Notes: generated by a model from the letters alone, not told the origin. A stretch of 64,000 bases of DNA from Hoylesella loescheii DSM 19665 = JCM 12249 = ATCC 15930 (GCF_000378085.1 NZ_KB899212.1:1-64000), one strand, 5' to 3'; shown: positions 28,801 through 38,279, numbered from the stretch's first letter. Numbers and translations: made by a program.

Positions 28801-29078
28801 AATGGCCACGGAGAATAACCGAACTGCCAGACCTAAAAGGAATTCTGGCAATAAAAGATCCCAAGTTCGATCATGCATACAACTCGTTCATTCGCGATAA
28901 GGTGATTGATTTTGGATCGCTTGCAGAAGTGATAGTCCAACCAGTAACTGCTCCTAAAATGGTGTCGTCGGCTTTCGAACGCAGAGATAAGTCGTCTTTT
29001 CAACGCTACGTGAAGATCTTAGACCAAAGGAAATCGCGTAATTCAGTAGACCAATCTAACCTCATCGACAAATTATAA
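22842..29078 (+). CDS. Giant protein with helical N-terminus and DUF6603-like beta domain
   Basis: The 2078-residue protein has no signal peptide or clear membrane segment. Residues 1 to about 880 are predicted almost wholly helical, with long amphipathic stretches rich in Lys, Glu, Ala and Leu. Residues about 960-1655 are beta rich. Within them, about 1190-1655 match the DUF6603 pattern as I know it: GLGFSLTGVGGCLGLNRE, LLLQLPSPTEILIVGGL, SVGGFHPAYKP, LEGPAPWKIKG-type and FNLTWG motifs, in that order. Residues about 1655-2078 are charged and of unknown fold. It leads the four-gene operon; the next gene starts five bases on. Function unknown. Confidence 0.85.
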   Translation: MSDTGKSNANLAMTKIISLLEKTRDALLADLESEFVCVRTAIDDFEAKQKNQTDLKKCLDNISSSSELFALQTNIINGIFARLGFELANKEGVEQIRGLVTKMFEAVDALVGACKTAVGSSAGDLFGLMQTGGELFKSVKKLLDSVKAFEADTIAKVLNDNAEQAEKIIKDFDLKGFAGRVLDHVFIVLLKNARTVFADEIAFVRMKASGIVTDAGKGLDEARKNLESQINSLGNEAQNMAQALFGDVQREVEDLYARLSGEARKALNDMKPNDNIYQTLSDGLSKTYAILSFLGIIGPKTIELHVPKRLVNALNNAQKGINTVSEEIAKAATAADGKLKKAEEMGREGIEAVNEKTKKMSELLGGDLSISTNLLNLSQFSMLSFVRDVQAGVGKEIDKLADLTKLTYPIEVVEIKWDVLDDLFAHPLDYLKRLYPIENIDDAQALVAKVMDLARQFNPDIPDFASLRSMLETLVRNLAEKVLTTVGEAKKELWNKIRPIITTIRKIIDMLRELAETMQRDMDAMVEEAIACLDTALNIVGNELSAAYDKGARFEKDLEALLTEAANNAWKGAKDEVKEARKAVLRHVPKVKVSPAEKELFDEVLVGAVKDVLKKWQVPNPESVADKLAKAANTEIRAWGSGVYTHMHKALSKRAWENRLKTALMQLKAELRKDLNTISVDGIGAGVQTNNLATLLSPHTVKQLSGNMEKKLSQIKSELSLTDYVNIVTKAANEVIVPNPERYYMGFRQCVDTIVANCKAQIPDIKADDIDRFAKDLAEAIWQRVKQKIFMPYVREITATVTSTLRLIIRQRLQQVVKGLDGMVKDAMNLASDAKKTAGEVVDLVAEGVSVAEKLLESQALTALKEAKDTGQRVLKFINEKTGVTINVDIPEAYVVWFGKVVDATIVFATSPMGYKDIFTLVMSLYKGLPNEVHKYIDDVLPSIPDNDFTQYVRNIDYQYDLESKFLLATLVNLTDVKAANANKTASLDTSLLVQLCTFVGEDKEEKRPAIFFHVMLKGDLAATFKLGKNHTLALQAQLQAGRVEVGAIDKDTIDALQSGFGFNVTKGWKVNNVTKWDKICAMFVAKFARNADAPPLKLFDTKYLAASIDNYPQLLYLGYANTCSEAIGGTGLSIAPKTHESNKLMFGYLGAIKGAKVVLKLSEVELLKTFLKDDFTMDFDTYLWFDLQEGLDFGGNARLKLRFDLNGKTLGPVRFNHFDIDFGPKPEVAGTLALNVKSTFQINFASVVTMALEDLGVGLDVNYRKPDGSVGDWDLSAQLALPTGLGITIDNAAVKGGGIISINKETGEFFGAVELNIVKLFAVSGFVLCDTGSKPGHDFSLVVLISTRFTPGIPLGLGFSLTGVGGCLGLNREISREGMVQSVRQGTLGSVFFVENLSNHLAEMKASVMTLFPAKKGQFFFGLLAQISYEPILKCDFGLLLQLPSPTEILIVGGLKVSLPKLDKIIRINVFFAGGIRFEEGMWFDAALVDSQIVGLTLEGEMAFRLNWGGPNKGFLLSVGGFHPAYKPEPGLMVSNMKRMAVKLDYKIVRMSLESYLAITSNTFQIGARLDINVGWKRFGLHGYAGFDALFQFDPFRFVFTAVAGMSVRVGSWNVASVHLSLDVEGPAPWKIKGKASFRIIFKINVDFNLTWGNNADPIEAKTIEVWPLLEAEYEKASNWLITNTDMVDNLVRFVDQKNDDENLQVLQPTGKITFNQTAVPMKTVHESNNLLALDKMEKCNDALPIDCVSLEVQQVSFGSNANPEQCEFKRGKGFVDEQNDFAPSLYRELSVDDKIKAPSYIKCNSGFTIDGMNEGHPAFDENSKRVMENSIKYETWKKKGVVVSYAEKVRNDKAFRTRKIELDNGVDKKIERIDKLEGKDIEFTPKPKMKLAGIPVKAFIGKNNIERLTQGTEKEMTNIRHKPSTWRHAAAFEKLVIKDSDLLSNVQLCEDGLAVKGDGSVVGYFSPKEVEDLVNEKLGVLGRLKWPRRITELPDLKGILAIKDPKFDHAYNSFIRDKVIDFGSLAEVIVQPVTAPKMVSSAFERRDKSSFQRYVKILDQRKSRNSVDQSNLIDKL

Positions 29079-29083
29079 GTGCT

Positions 29084-32000
29084 ATGACAACAGGTAATAA
29101 AGTATATGTCTTGCCGAATTTTAGGCGAGGACTAGGGCACTATGCCAATGAAACCGACTCGTTAAAAGGTAATGAGAAGGGTGGAGTGCTTCGCTCTACG
29201 CTCAATGTGTCGACAAAACTGAGCACAGAACTGCCAAACAACGGTGGCCGTGGCGAGAGAATGATAAGCCGTAGCTTCTTCATCGCAGGTCCAGAACAAG
29301 TGAAGGCCATCGATGAGAAGGCCATTTGCCAAGTGGTTCCTGCCGATGGCAGCGCAGGCGTGTCGTTTACTAACATGCCCTACGTGGAATTTTACGAAGA
29401 AGATATCCCTTGGCGGTATACGCCTGTTAAAGACAACGAAGGCAGATTGCGCCCATGGATGGTGCTGCTGGCCTGCAAAGAGGGCGAATATAAACTTGAA
29501 AAGAACCAAGAGAGTAATTCCATACTGGTGCTAACCCCACAGAATGATGCGCATTATGGCGAGTTGTTCCCCCGTTTAGGCGAGCAGCATTTGTACGCTC
29601 ACGTACAAGTGACGACGAATGTGGATAGCGAGATCGAACAGTTTTTGGAGAAACATCCCGAAGCGGGTGTGTCGCGCATATTGTGCCATCGAGCATTGGA
29701 AAGGAAAACGCAGTATCATCTCTTCCTTGTTCCTGCTTTCGAAACAGGACGATTGGCCGTTCTTGCTCCGCAGGCACTATCAGGCGGAGGTGAAAAGGCA
29801 AAATGCTCGATGCAAACGGCATCGTGGAGACAGAGCTTAGAAGAAGCGAAAGGGTGTGAGGAGGCCCTAAAGTACCCCGTGTATTATCATTGGGCGTTCA
29901 GCACAGGCGAAGAAACTTTCTTGGGTTATGCACATAGGATGAACCCATTGAGCGATGAGTGTTTTCGTAAGATGCACCCCACACTGAAACTGGACATCAA
30001 CAGCACTGGATTGGAAGCAGGAAAAGGAGAGGACTTAAAGCCTATCGACATGCCCGTGGCGCTTAAGATGCTCAACTTTGACGAAAGGAGCTTGCAGAAA
30101 GAATCCTATGAGATGAGTAGGGAATTGAAAGAGCTCTTGGATCTGAACCCTGTATTGTTGGAGAACGAGAAGGGCGAGATAAACATGGAGGAAGATCCCT
30201 GGGTGACTCCGCCCATTTATGGCGCACGACATACTTTGGCACAAAGGACCGCTGCCACACCATGGACCACCAACCTTGCTGTTAACGATATAAACTTGGC
30301 GTTTAGAAATCGTGCAGCGGCAGGACTTGGTGCGCAGGTGGTGAAAGACTATCAAGAGGAATTTGTTACGCGTGCTTGGGGTATGGTGGAGCAGATAAAC
30401 AAGTTGAACCAACGTGTTCGCGAGATTTACCAGATGTCGAAAATGAACGATGCATCGGCACGTAAAATCAACGAACTTCGTACGTTTAACCTAACCGATA
30501 ACCTATCGGGCATCCAATCGAACGCCGCTGTGAAGCTTATAAATAAGGTGAGCCAGGGCAAGATGAGCGCCAACACAATGGCCAAGAACCTCACTAAGGG
30601 ATCGGTTTCGCCAATGAACAGCGTGCTAGAACAATACTTGGTAGGTCAAGGAGTTAGTCTCAGCGACGCCTTACGCTTGACATCAGTGGGTACATGGAAT
30701 GATTATAAGCTCAAGATAATAAACTCGTTGGCCATTGTACGCATGATTCGTTCGATACACAAAAGCGATTTTGATCGTTATGTAATACCCAAACATAATA
30801 AGTTTTTCGATTTCTATCCAGAGTTTAACGCGCTCCGTGGTGTGTTTGGTATCAAAACGAATGGTTTCATTATAGATCCGGAGAAGGGTACGTATTTTAC
30901 TCCCGTGTGGAAAGATGGTGAGAAAAAGGGCGGAGGAGTGAGAGTAGATCCTTTATTCTTCTATGGATTGGAGCCAAGAAAGGTGCCTACGCCTTGCAGT
31001 TATGCCACAAACACGGACTATCACGAGATATATACGTGGTTAAGACGTATTGGCGACAGGAAGAAAATACGCAAGAGGACTTACCTAGTGGACACCATAG
31101 AGAACGAAATATATGCAGCATGGGGCGCGTTACGTGAGTACACAGACCCCTTGTCGCAAGTTGGTTATCCCACAAGTGGATTTCTTTATGATTTGGCAAT
31201 GCCTTACAAACTTGTTACCGTTAATGCAGGTGGGGAATCGAAACATGGTGTTATTTTGCCCGATGACGTTTACTCGAATGTGTTTGGCGATAAAGGGGAT
31301 GACTTTCAGAATGGATTTAAGGTGGCTTATTATACCCCTGAACGGAAATTACGCTACTTTGTGGTGGCTCCCTTTTCTGTTGTGATGGGCACATCGCCTT
31401 CTTTTGTGCTGACAAAAGCGCAATACTCAACAGAGACTGGCACAAAAACATTGTCTGGAGAGTGGAAGTTTAAGTACGAGAATAAAACTTTTAAGCAGAC
31501 GGAAGGAGACAACAGCCTTGCCCTTCTTACAGGAGAGAAGAGGTTTAATGTTATAGAAAGTGCAATAAATGTGCTTTCAGAATATGATGACCAATGTTTT
31601 GTCATTAAGAAAGGTAGAAAAGAATCCTATTCGGGAAGTAATGGGTCATTTAAACTTAAGGTAGATAGCAAGTACTATACACTTAGTATGGAGATAGACA
31701 ATGACACCTTATTTTTCTATCCTTATGATGAGGAAGCTAACCCTTCGTTGCCCAAGGCAGCTGTGATAGAAAAGAAAAAACTGGAGATTTATCCATCTCT
31801 TTTACGCCAGTTGCTAGAGAAACTTCGCGATGGCATCGTTCATTTAGAGAATAACAGCTTTGTTCCCAGCACCATCGAATGGAGTAGCCCAGCAGGATTA
31901 CCTACAATTTCGGCTTTCGAGTTGGCTGGTGGAAACGAGGAACTAAGGAAAATAGGAAACTTCGTTAGTGCTTTTAATGACATGCTGAGGAAAGCCAACG

Positions 32001-32884
32001 CTGCAATAAGGTCGGAGTTGAAGTTTGAACAGCAACCATCGATAACCACCCCGCAACAACCTACGGAGGAGAAGAAGCTTGTTGACGCGACCGAGATGAA
32101 CCTCAATAAGCTGCAAAACATACTTCGACACTATGGCAAGAGAGGTGTGAAGATCGACGTAGTAGAAGCGTTCTTCAACCAACGGATAACGAACCGGTAT
32201 CCAGTGATGCCTTATCCAGAGTTCCCCGACCCAACATCGTTCTACTTACGCGAGTTTTCCGACAAGTTCTTCTTGCCCTCATCGGGCGAGATCGCTAAGA
32301 ACAGCATCTGCTGTTTCGCTTCAAACCCGGCTTTCGAAGAGGCTTTCCTAGCAGGAATGAACACCGAAATGGGTCGCGAATTGTTGTGGCGCGAGTATCC
32401 CACCGACGAAAGGGGAAGCTATTTCCTTAAGTTCTGGGATCAACCACTATTGCCCGACGACTTCGGCGACACCTATTACGATGTGAAACGGATCGACCAA
32501 TGGAGTGACAGCTTAGGCCGAAACCATTCCAAAGGCAAAGGCGAGATGCTGGTGTTTGCTGTACGTGCCGACCTGATGCAGGTGTATCCGCAAACGGATA
32601 TCTACATGGTGCCATTGTCAAACGGCAAGCCCAACTTTAACTCTACACCCATTAAGCCCGACATGTGCTTGTGGCTAACTGATGAGTTGTATATCGTGGG
32701 TTTCCAAAATATGACCAAAGGACAGGCCAACAACAACATGTTGGTATTTGCCGAGAAAGAATCCTCACAACGGTTTTATTTCATGCCAATGCAAAAAGGT
32801 CGTGACGAGAACTCCAATGGATTTACCATCGCACGCAGCCAAAACAAGGAGGCTTGGGGTATAGCCGTGAGAGAATTGCCATAA
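29084..32884 (+). CDS. Giant conserved protein of unknown function, second gene of the DUF6603 cassette
   Basis: The 1266-residue protein has no signal peptide. Near residues 95-137 it has VEFYEEDIPWRYTP and LRPWMVLLACKEGEY. Near 368-440 it has DPWVTPPIYGARH and RAAAGLGAQVVKDYQEEF-x-TRAW. I recognise both as signatures of uncharacterised large proteins in actinobacteria and proteobacteria; this is recall, not a search. The segment around residues 760-920 (nucleotides 31370-31840) looks like an insert with different composition. It follows the DUF6603 gene by five bases, so translation is probably coupled. No enzymatic motif was found. Confidence 0.8.
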   Translation: MTTGNKVYVLPNFRRGLGHYANETDSLKGNEKGGVLRSTLNVSTKLSTELPNNGGRGERMISRSFFIAGPEQVKAIDEKAICQVVPADGSAGVSFTNMPYVEFYEEDIPWRYTPVKDNEGRLRPWMVLLACKEGEYKLEKNQESNSILVLTPQNDAHYGELFPRLGEQHLYAHVQVTTNVDSEIEQFLEKHPEAGVSRILCHRALERKTQYHLFLVPAFETGRLAVLAPQALSGGGEKAKCSMQTASWRQSLEEAKGCEEALKYPVYYHWAFSTGEETFLGYAHRMNPLSDECFRKMHPTLKLDINSTGLEAGKGEDLKPIDMPVALKMLNFDERSLQKESYEMSRELKELLDLNPVLLENEKGEINMEEDPWVTPPIYGARHTLAQRTAATPWTTNLAVNDINLAFRNRAAAGLGAQVVKDYQEEFVTRAWGMVEQINKLNQRVREIYQMSKMNDASARKINELRTFNLTDNLSGIQSNAAVKLINKVSQGKMSANTMAKNLTKGSVSPMNSVLEQYLVGQGVSLSDALRLTSVGTWNDYKLKIINSLAIVRMIRSIHKSDFDRYVIPKHNKFFDFYPEFNALRGVFGIKTNGFIIDPEKGTYFTPVWKDGEKKGGGVRVDPLFFYGLEPRKVPTPCSYATNTDYHEIYTWLRRIGDRKKIRKRTYLVDTIENEIYAAWGALREYTDPLSQVGYPTSGFLYDLAMPYKLVTVNAGGESKHGVILPDDVYSNVFGDKGDDFQNGFKVAYYTPERKLRYFVVAPFSVVMGTSPSFVLTKAQYSTETGTKTLSGEWKFKYENKTFKQTEGDNSLALLTGEKRFNVIESAINVLSEYDDQCFVIKKGRKESYSGSNGSFKLKVDSKYYTLSMEIDNDTLFFYPYDEEANPSLPKAAVIEKKKLEIYPSLLRQLLEKLRDGIVHLENNSFVPSTIEWSSPAGLPTISAFELAGGNEELRKIGNFVSAFNDMLRKANAAIRSELKFEQQPSITTPQQPTEEKKLVDATEMNLNKLQNILRHYGKRGVKIDVVEAFFNQRITNRYPVMPYPEFPDPTSFYLREFSDKFFLPSSGEIAKNSICCFASNPAFEEAFLAGMNTEMGRELLWREYPTDERGSYFLKFWDQPLLPDDFGDTYYDVKRIDQWSDSLGRNHSKGKGEMLVFAVRADLMQVYPQTDIYMVPLSNGKPNFNSTPIKPDMCLWLTDELYIVGFQNMTKGQANNNMLVFAEKESSQRFYFMPMQKGRDENSNGFTIARSQNKEAWGIAVRELP

Positions 32885-32939
32885 GACAAAAGGTAGCATT
32901 TAGCAAACAGCAAAACCATCACCCGAAAAAACATCTATC

Positions 32940-35900
32940 ATGTACAGCAACCAAAATATAAGAAAGAAGCACGCAGCCAACAAAATAGGTAATATGGCTG
33001 TGTCTACGTCGCTCGTGATGTTCCCCTTGCGCATTGAGACACGTTTCATGAAGCGTTATGTGGACGACGCTAGCGAGCCCGACTTGGCTATTCGTGCATT
33101 CATGGCTTTCGAAACCTTCCTCGAAGAGGCAGAGACGTATTATGAAACACCCGAAAAACTGGTGGAGCCAGCACGTCTGTTGCTCGATGCGGTGGAACGG
33201 CTCGACGCCATTTACACTGAAGACAAGGCACGTTTGCGCGACTTGTTACAGCTGTTGGGCAATAAAATAATTGGCAACATCGAGAACGAACAAACCGAAG
33301 AGGCATGGAAACTGAAACTCGCCGACCTGTGGACGCGTATCATGAACACCCTGCCACGTCTCGTTTGTATCGGTGAACTCTCGGCGCATAAGGCCACCAA
33401 GTTCCTCAATACCTTCGAACATGTGGTGCGGAGGCTGCGCAACATGGTGAAGAACCCTAACTACATGGGGCATAAACGTAGCTATAAGGTGAACAAACAT
33501 TCGTACACGATACAGTTTACGAATGCCCGAAAGAATTTGCGAGAATGCAACAACTTCTTCAAAACCATATATTATAAAGATAAAGACTTCTCGAAGTATC
33601 TTGACACCATCACCCATTTTACGGGCGAACAGCAAAAGAAATTCGTGCGGTTGCTTAAAGGTTTGAGGATGGATTTCACACCTTTACGTACCATGTATAA
33701 GGTAGACGAGGGAAGAGGGAAAGCCCAAAAAGATCTGTTTTTCATTAGTAAAGGCTATTATAGAACCTTGGAGGAGCTCGAAAAACATCTTACTCGCGTT
33801 CGTAATGAACGTTTAGACCTTAACATCAAGTCGAGTAGGATGGTGCGGCATTATCAGCGTTACACCCTCTTGGCAGAGCGGTTACTCCATTTCCGTATCA
33901 TAAACCTAGGCAACCCAGAGGCTGTGGCTGATCAAACCACGCTCAATCGATGGCGGGACATTGCTTACAACACCGTGTTTAATTTCCACGCGGAGTATGA
34001 TTGGCTGTACGAAATGGTGAAGGCGTATAACACGCGGGTGGAGGAAGATCCCGATGCACAACTCCAAGTAGAATTGTTTAGGCGACGCTTACAGTCATCT
34101 ATGAAGAAGAAGATATGCTACAAGAAATTCCAAAAATGTCTTTGTGTGCGCATTTATCCCGATGAAATTGCCGTTACGCAGATGACAGCTAAGCTTACGC
34201 AAAGCGAATTTGATGATGCCAAGCAGTTTTGGAAAGAGTGGAAGAAAGTAAAGGGTAACGATGTGCTATGTCGTGCCTTGTGGAAAGGGCTTTGCGACAA
34301 GTATCCGCCTTATCGTGCGGCGTGGATCGTACGTCAGACTTATAGCGCGGCCACTATCAAACAATGTGGAAAACCCATCGACGATGAAGAGGCTAACAAG
34401 TTCACTGTGCCCTATACACGGTTGTTGCCCGACCGCTTCGTGTTGCAAGCTACCTTGAAAAAAAGTTCTGGTTCCGAGCGCGACATCTATTGCTATGGGC
34501 ATCTTATTCCCCACGAACTGCAAGTGGGACTCGATCTCAACCAGTTGGTTAACTTTGCAGCAGGAGAAGAAGGTGATAACAGCCTCGTTAAGTCTAATGC
34601 GAAACTTAAAGGCGCTATGCGATGGCTCACCGATTATGATGAGGCCGAACGTATGGGTATGGCCATCACGCTGTCACTCGAGCCTTTTGCACACATGCGC
34701 CACAATCAAAGGGGTAATGGTAAGCAAAACCATATAGAACGTAAATTTGAGTTCAACTCGTTATACGTAATGGGTATCAAGCATATTGACGACAACTATT
34801 GCGTGAACTCTGAGAAAAGCCAAGAGCTGGTTCGCAACTTGTTCAATGCACACCTTTATAGCGAAGAAGGGTTCGAACTGCTTAACATGGGTACGCCTAC
34901 CAATATTATGGGCGATGGAGACGAACGTCGACAAACGGGAAACACTTACGATACATCTACCGAGAGTTTGGTCAAGGCTTATTACGACCAGACGCTGAAC
35001 CTGCTCAAAGATAAGACATTGCCACTGCCTTATGGCGATGCACGCATGCTGTCTAACCTCTTTAAGATGCCGGTGCGCAACAGTTTCGGGCCCAAGAATA
35101 TCAACAACCCCTTCATTAACACCACCAACCGAAACAATCGTGAGGTAAACAAGGCTCAGTTGGTAAACAAAGCATTCCTCGGACTTATGGCTAATAAGGG
35201 CAATGCCATAGCAAAACTCATACGCGGGAACGATGTACTACGAAAATACTTCATGTATAGCGTTCTCTCTAGTGGCGCTTATCCTGCTGTGCGTATTGGT
35301 TCGCAACCCTATGGCATATTGCCTGTGTGCGACTTTAGGGAAATGACTTACTGGCGTGGTTCTGCCTTACATGTGCTGCACGAGATATTGCTCTACCTCA
35401 CCAAGTTTTGGAATAACATCGTAGTTAAAGATGTGTTGCACGAAGACAACATGTCTGTGGGAAACAGCCAGACCAATTTCTTGAGGGTAATAAACTCTAC
35501 ACCCTATTCGTCTACATTCTATTCGCGCACCGTGGCAAACCAGAATATGCTCTTTTCGCCATATTTCTTCCGTGGAAAGCAGAGAAACGAGCAGCCTTTC
35601 GTCAATCTCTTCAATGTTGTGGAGAAAGCGACGGGCGCCAACGGGCTTTATAAGGAGATGCAGCGACAGTTCTTGCAAGAGTACGAAAATGTTCCTTTCA
35701 CTGACGACAGGGCGCTATGCCGCTTGAAAGACAATCCCTTTAAGGACATCGTGTACACTGTAAAGAAGTTTGTGAAGAACAGAAAGAATGGAATGACGCT
35801 GAGTAATGAAGAAGTGGAACTGCTCATCACCGAGGCGTTCGACCTCTTCAACTATCGCCTCGACGCTTGGATGCAAGGCCTACTTCATTATAGGCTGACC

Positions 35901-38249
35901 AAACGCATGCGTCGTTCGCGCAAACATCACATCGCCATCGGTGCATTTGGATGGGTGTTCAATCTCAGGGAGAGCGAGACGAAGAACAAGCTAGACGAGT
36001 ATATGCTGGCTCCATCGGTGAACCAGGCCCTCACGGCAGCTGTGCTTCGAAGCAGCTTTAAACGTAGCCATGTAGATACGGGTGGAGAAAAAGGCTACAA
36101 CTACGACCTTAGCATCAACCTCTCTTCTGAACGTGTTCGCCAGGCTTTGCGCATCATCAAGGGTGTGCAAAACGGCTTGTCGTTGGGTGCCATCTTGGGT
36201 AACGACTTTGAACGAATGCTACACGAAGACTATAAGCAGGATGGTGGTTATGAAATGGACTTCTTTATATTCTACCTTAGGCAGCTATATCCCCTCGATG
36301 CCGATATAGAAAGCCAAGGTAAAATAGATAAACCCTCAGACGTTAGGGTGCTAAATGGCGTAGCTTTGCTTAACGATTTGCGTAAGCGTTTAGTGGAGAA
36401 AGACAATAAGCGTAGCACGCTCACCGCGCTTTATCTTAGCGATAAGGGCAAGGTAGACGAATGGTTCGAAAGCTTAGGCGGTAGCAGTTGGGCCCAGCTT
36501 TTTGATTCAAGAAAACGTGAAAGGCTCTTCGTGCTGTTGCAAGAACTGGAAGATGCCTATGATGCTTTAGCCGACGTGGTGAATTCCGAGTGTGTTTACA
36601 AGCTGTGCGAAGGAAACCGCGTGGCCGTTGAGGCGTTGATGAATTGCGTACAGAGCGAAAGTAATATCCCATTGCCCGATGTCGTGAATATTCCGCTTAA
36701 CTCGGCACATGTGGAACAACGCATGCTCGTGGCGCTAGACGTTAACGCGAAGGCTCCCAAACATTCTTCCTCACCCCTGCAAATGGCTGAACCAGCTCTA
36801 GACCAGTGGATGGGAGAGATGATGGGATACAACCAAATGCGATTCTCTTTCACGCTCTTGGATAAGACTCATGACGTGAAGGCTGCCGAATTGGGATTGT
36901 CGCCGTCGGATATTGTTTATCTTTCTGGCGATAAAGATCGTTTTAACCGCTTCTTGGCCGTTAAGTGCTGGATGCAACAACAAGCTGTTTCGCAGGAGGT
37001 GATAGACGCACCCACCGTTGTCCAGGGCGAAGAACTGCCCTTTGAGGAGGCCGAACTGGCGGTAGATAACTTGCGCGAAATGCTTTCTTCGACAAGGATG
37101 CTGCGTATGAATGATCTCATCGTAAATGGTGCCGAAACGCCTGACGAGGCTTACGATATTAGCGAACTGGGTAGCCGATGCGGTGTGCTGAAAAGCGAGT
37201 TGAAACGTCTGGCCGATTATATGGCGGCTTGGCTTAAGGCAAATGGCGGCAAGGATAATGCTGCTTCCTTGTCTAAAGAGGCGGTTACGCTTGGTATAGA
37301 ACATTTGCTGGGCGCTTTCAGGCTAGGACTTTTCAATGCGCTCGATGCGGTAACAGACGATTTGATGAAGTTTGCTGCCACCGCCGACGCTCAGGCTACA
37401 GCCCCACAAGCCCAGCAGCAGGCAGCTTTTGTGCAGGCTTTAACCTCGCAACTCGAGCAATTGAACACCCGACTGAATGCCGGCGAGCAGCTGCTGGATG
37501 GCGGAAACAAAGTAGACGTTGAGAGCCTAACGCAAAGTGCCAAGAAAATGCTCGTGAACAACTTTGTAATGGCACCTCACTTTAATGCCGATACCAAACT
37601 ACGTCCTGGTAGTACCTATACCGATACCGAGATGCCTTTGGTTAATCTCGAAAGTTTGGAACAGCAAAAGCAAGGTGGATGCTTCTCTAACGTGTCGCAG
37701 CTCGATATGGAAAGCTGGCTAATGGATGTCGGTCGCGTGCGCCAACCTATGCAACTGTTACACCAGTTGCGCATGTTTGCCAAGTGCAACGCCCTCGAAA
37801 CCAACGTAAGCCTCACGCCCATGCAGTTGCCTATACAAGAGAAAGAACCACAATGGGTGGGCTTGCAGGTTGAGGACGAGAAGCATGTGCACGACGCCAA
37901 TTCGTTTGTGGTGATGAATGCCTCACGTCTTGTAAACAAACAAGACAACGCCTTCCAGCCCATGGCTGGTGTGGTGCTCGATTTCTGGGTAGAGCGCATC
38001 CCCTACAAAACGCAGACGGCTGCCCTCACCTTTGGCTACGACCAGCCCGACGCCGAACCTCCACAGGCCATTCTTGTGGGTGTTTCTACGCGTGGTGGCA
38101 AACATCGCTGGTCAGAAAAGCATGTCCTGGGAACGCTTAAGGCCGCTATGCGTATGGCTAAGAGCCGCGCAGTGTCGCCCGAAGACGTTTATAAGAACCG
38201 ATGGACATCGTGTATCTTCCCGCTACTCAATTATCCTACGCAAAAATAA
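32940..38249 (+). CDS. Giant conserved protein of unknown function, third gene of the DUF6603 cassette
   Basis: The 1769-residue protein starts MYSNQNIRKKHAANK and has no signal peptide. The N-terminal 390 residues are helical and basic. Conserved-looking motifs follow: LCVRIYPDEIAV (about 400), PYTRLLPDRFVLQ (about 490), GAMRWLTDYDEAERMGMAI (about 558), RIGSQPYGILPV (about 783). The C-terminus has DFWVERIPYKTQTAALTFGY and PQAILVGVS. The same order occurs, as far as I recall, in hypothetical proteins of other phyla. The middle is largely helical. Gap to the previous gene is 55 bases and to the next 30. No catalytic motif is evident. Confidence 0.8.
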   Translation: MYSNQNIRKKHAANKIGNMAVSTSLVMFPLRIETRFMKRYVDDASEPDLAIRAFMAFETFLEEAETYYETPEKLVEPARLLLDAVERLDAIYTEDKARLRDLLQLLGNKIIGNIENEQTEEAWKLKLADLWTRIMNTLPRLVCIGELSAHKATKFLNTFEHVVRRLRNMVKNPNYMGHKRSYKVNKHSYTIQFTNARKNLRECNNFFKTIYYKDKDFSKYLDTITHFTGEQQKKFVRLLKGLRMDFTPLRTMYKVDEGRGKAQKDLFFISKGYYRTLEELEKHLTRVRNERLDLNIKSSRMVRHYQRYTLLAERLLHFRIINLGNPEAVADQTTLNRWRDIAYNTVFNFHAEYDWLYEMVKAYNTRVEEDPDAQLQVELFRRRLQSSMKKKICYKKFQKCLCVRIYPDEIAVTQMTAKLTQSEFDDAKQFWKEWKKVKGNDVLCRALWKGLCDKYPPYRAAWIVRQTYSAATIKQCGKPIDDEEANKFTVPYTRLLPDRFVLQATLKKSSGSERDIYCYGHLIPHELQVGLDLNQLVNFAAGEEGDNSLVKSNAKLKGAMRWLTDYDEAERMGMAITLSLEPFAHMRHNQRGNGKQNHIERKFEFNSLYVMGIKHIDDNYCVNSEKSQELVRNLFNAHLYSEEGFELLNMGTPTNIMGDGDERRQTGNTYDTSTESLVKAYYDQTLNLLKDKTLPLPYGDARMLSNLFKMPVRNSFGPKNINNPFINTTNRNNREVNKAQLVNKAFLGLMANKGNAIAKLIRGNDVLRKYFMYSVLSSGAYPAVRIGSQPYGILPVCDFREMTYWRGSALHVLHEILLYLTKFWNNIVVKDVLHEDNMSVGNSQTNFLRVINSTPYSSTFYSRTVANQNMLFSPYFFRGKQRNEQPFVNLFNVVEKATGANGLYKEMQRQFLQEYENVPFTDDRALCRLKDNPFKDIVYTVKKFVKNRKNGMTLSNEEVELLITEAFDLFNYRLDAWMQGLLHYRLTKRMRRSRKHHIAIGAFGWVFNLRESETKNKLDEYMLAPSVNQALTAAVLRSSFKRSHVDTGGEKGYNYDLSINLSSERVRQALRIIKGVQNGLSLGAILGNDFERMLHEDYKQDGGYEMDFFIFYLRQLYPLDADIESQGKIDKPSDVRVLNGVALLNDLRKRLVEKDNKRSTLTALYLSDKGKVDEWFESLGGSSWAQLFDSRKRERLFVLLQELEDAYDALADVVNSECVYKLCEGNRVAVEALMNCVQSESNIPLPDVVNIPLNSAHVEQRMLVALDVNAKAPKHSSSPLQMAEPALDQWMGEMMGYNQMRFSFTLLDKTHDVKAAELGLSPSDIVYLSGDKDRFNRFLAVKCWMQQQAVSQEVIDAPTVVQGEELPFEEAELAVDNLREMLSSTRMLRMNDLIVNGAETPDEAYDISELGSRCGVLKSELKRLADYMAAWLKANGGKDNAASLSKEAVTLGIEHLLGAFRLGLFNALDAVTDDLMKFAATADAQATAPQAQQQAAFVQALTSQLEQLNTRLNAGEQLLDGGNKVDVESLTQSAKKMLVNNFVMAPHFNADTKLRPGSTYTDTEMPLVNLESLEQQKQGGCFSNVSQLDMESWLMDVGRVRQPMQLLHQLRMFAKCNALETNVSLTPMQLPIQEKEPQWVGLQVEDEKHVHDANSFVVMNASRLVNKQDNAFQPMAGVVLDFWVERIPYKTQTAALTFGYDQPDAEPPQAILVGVSTRGGKHRWSEKHVLGTLKAAMRMAKSRAVSPEDVYKNRWTSCIFPLLNYPTQK

Positions 38250-38279
38250 TGTCTACCAATAACTTAATACGATTGCATC

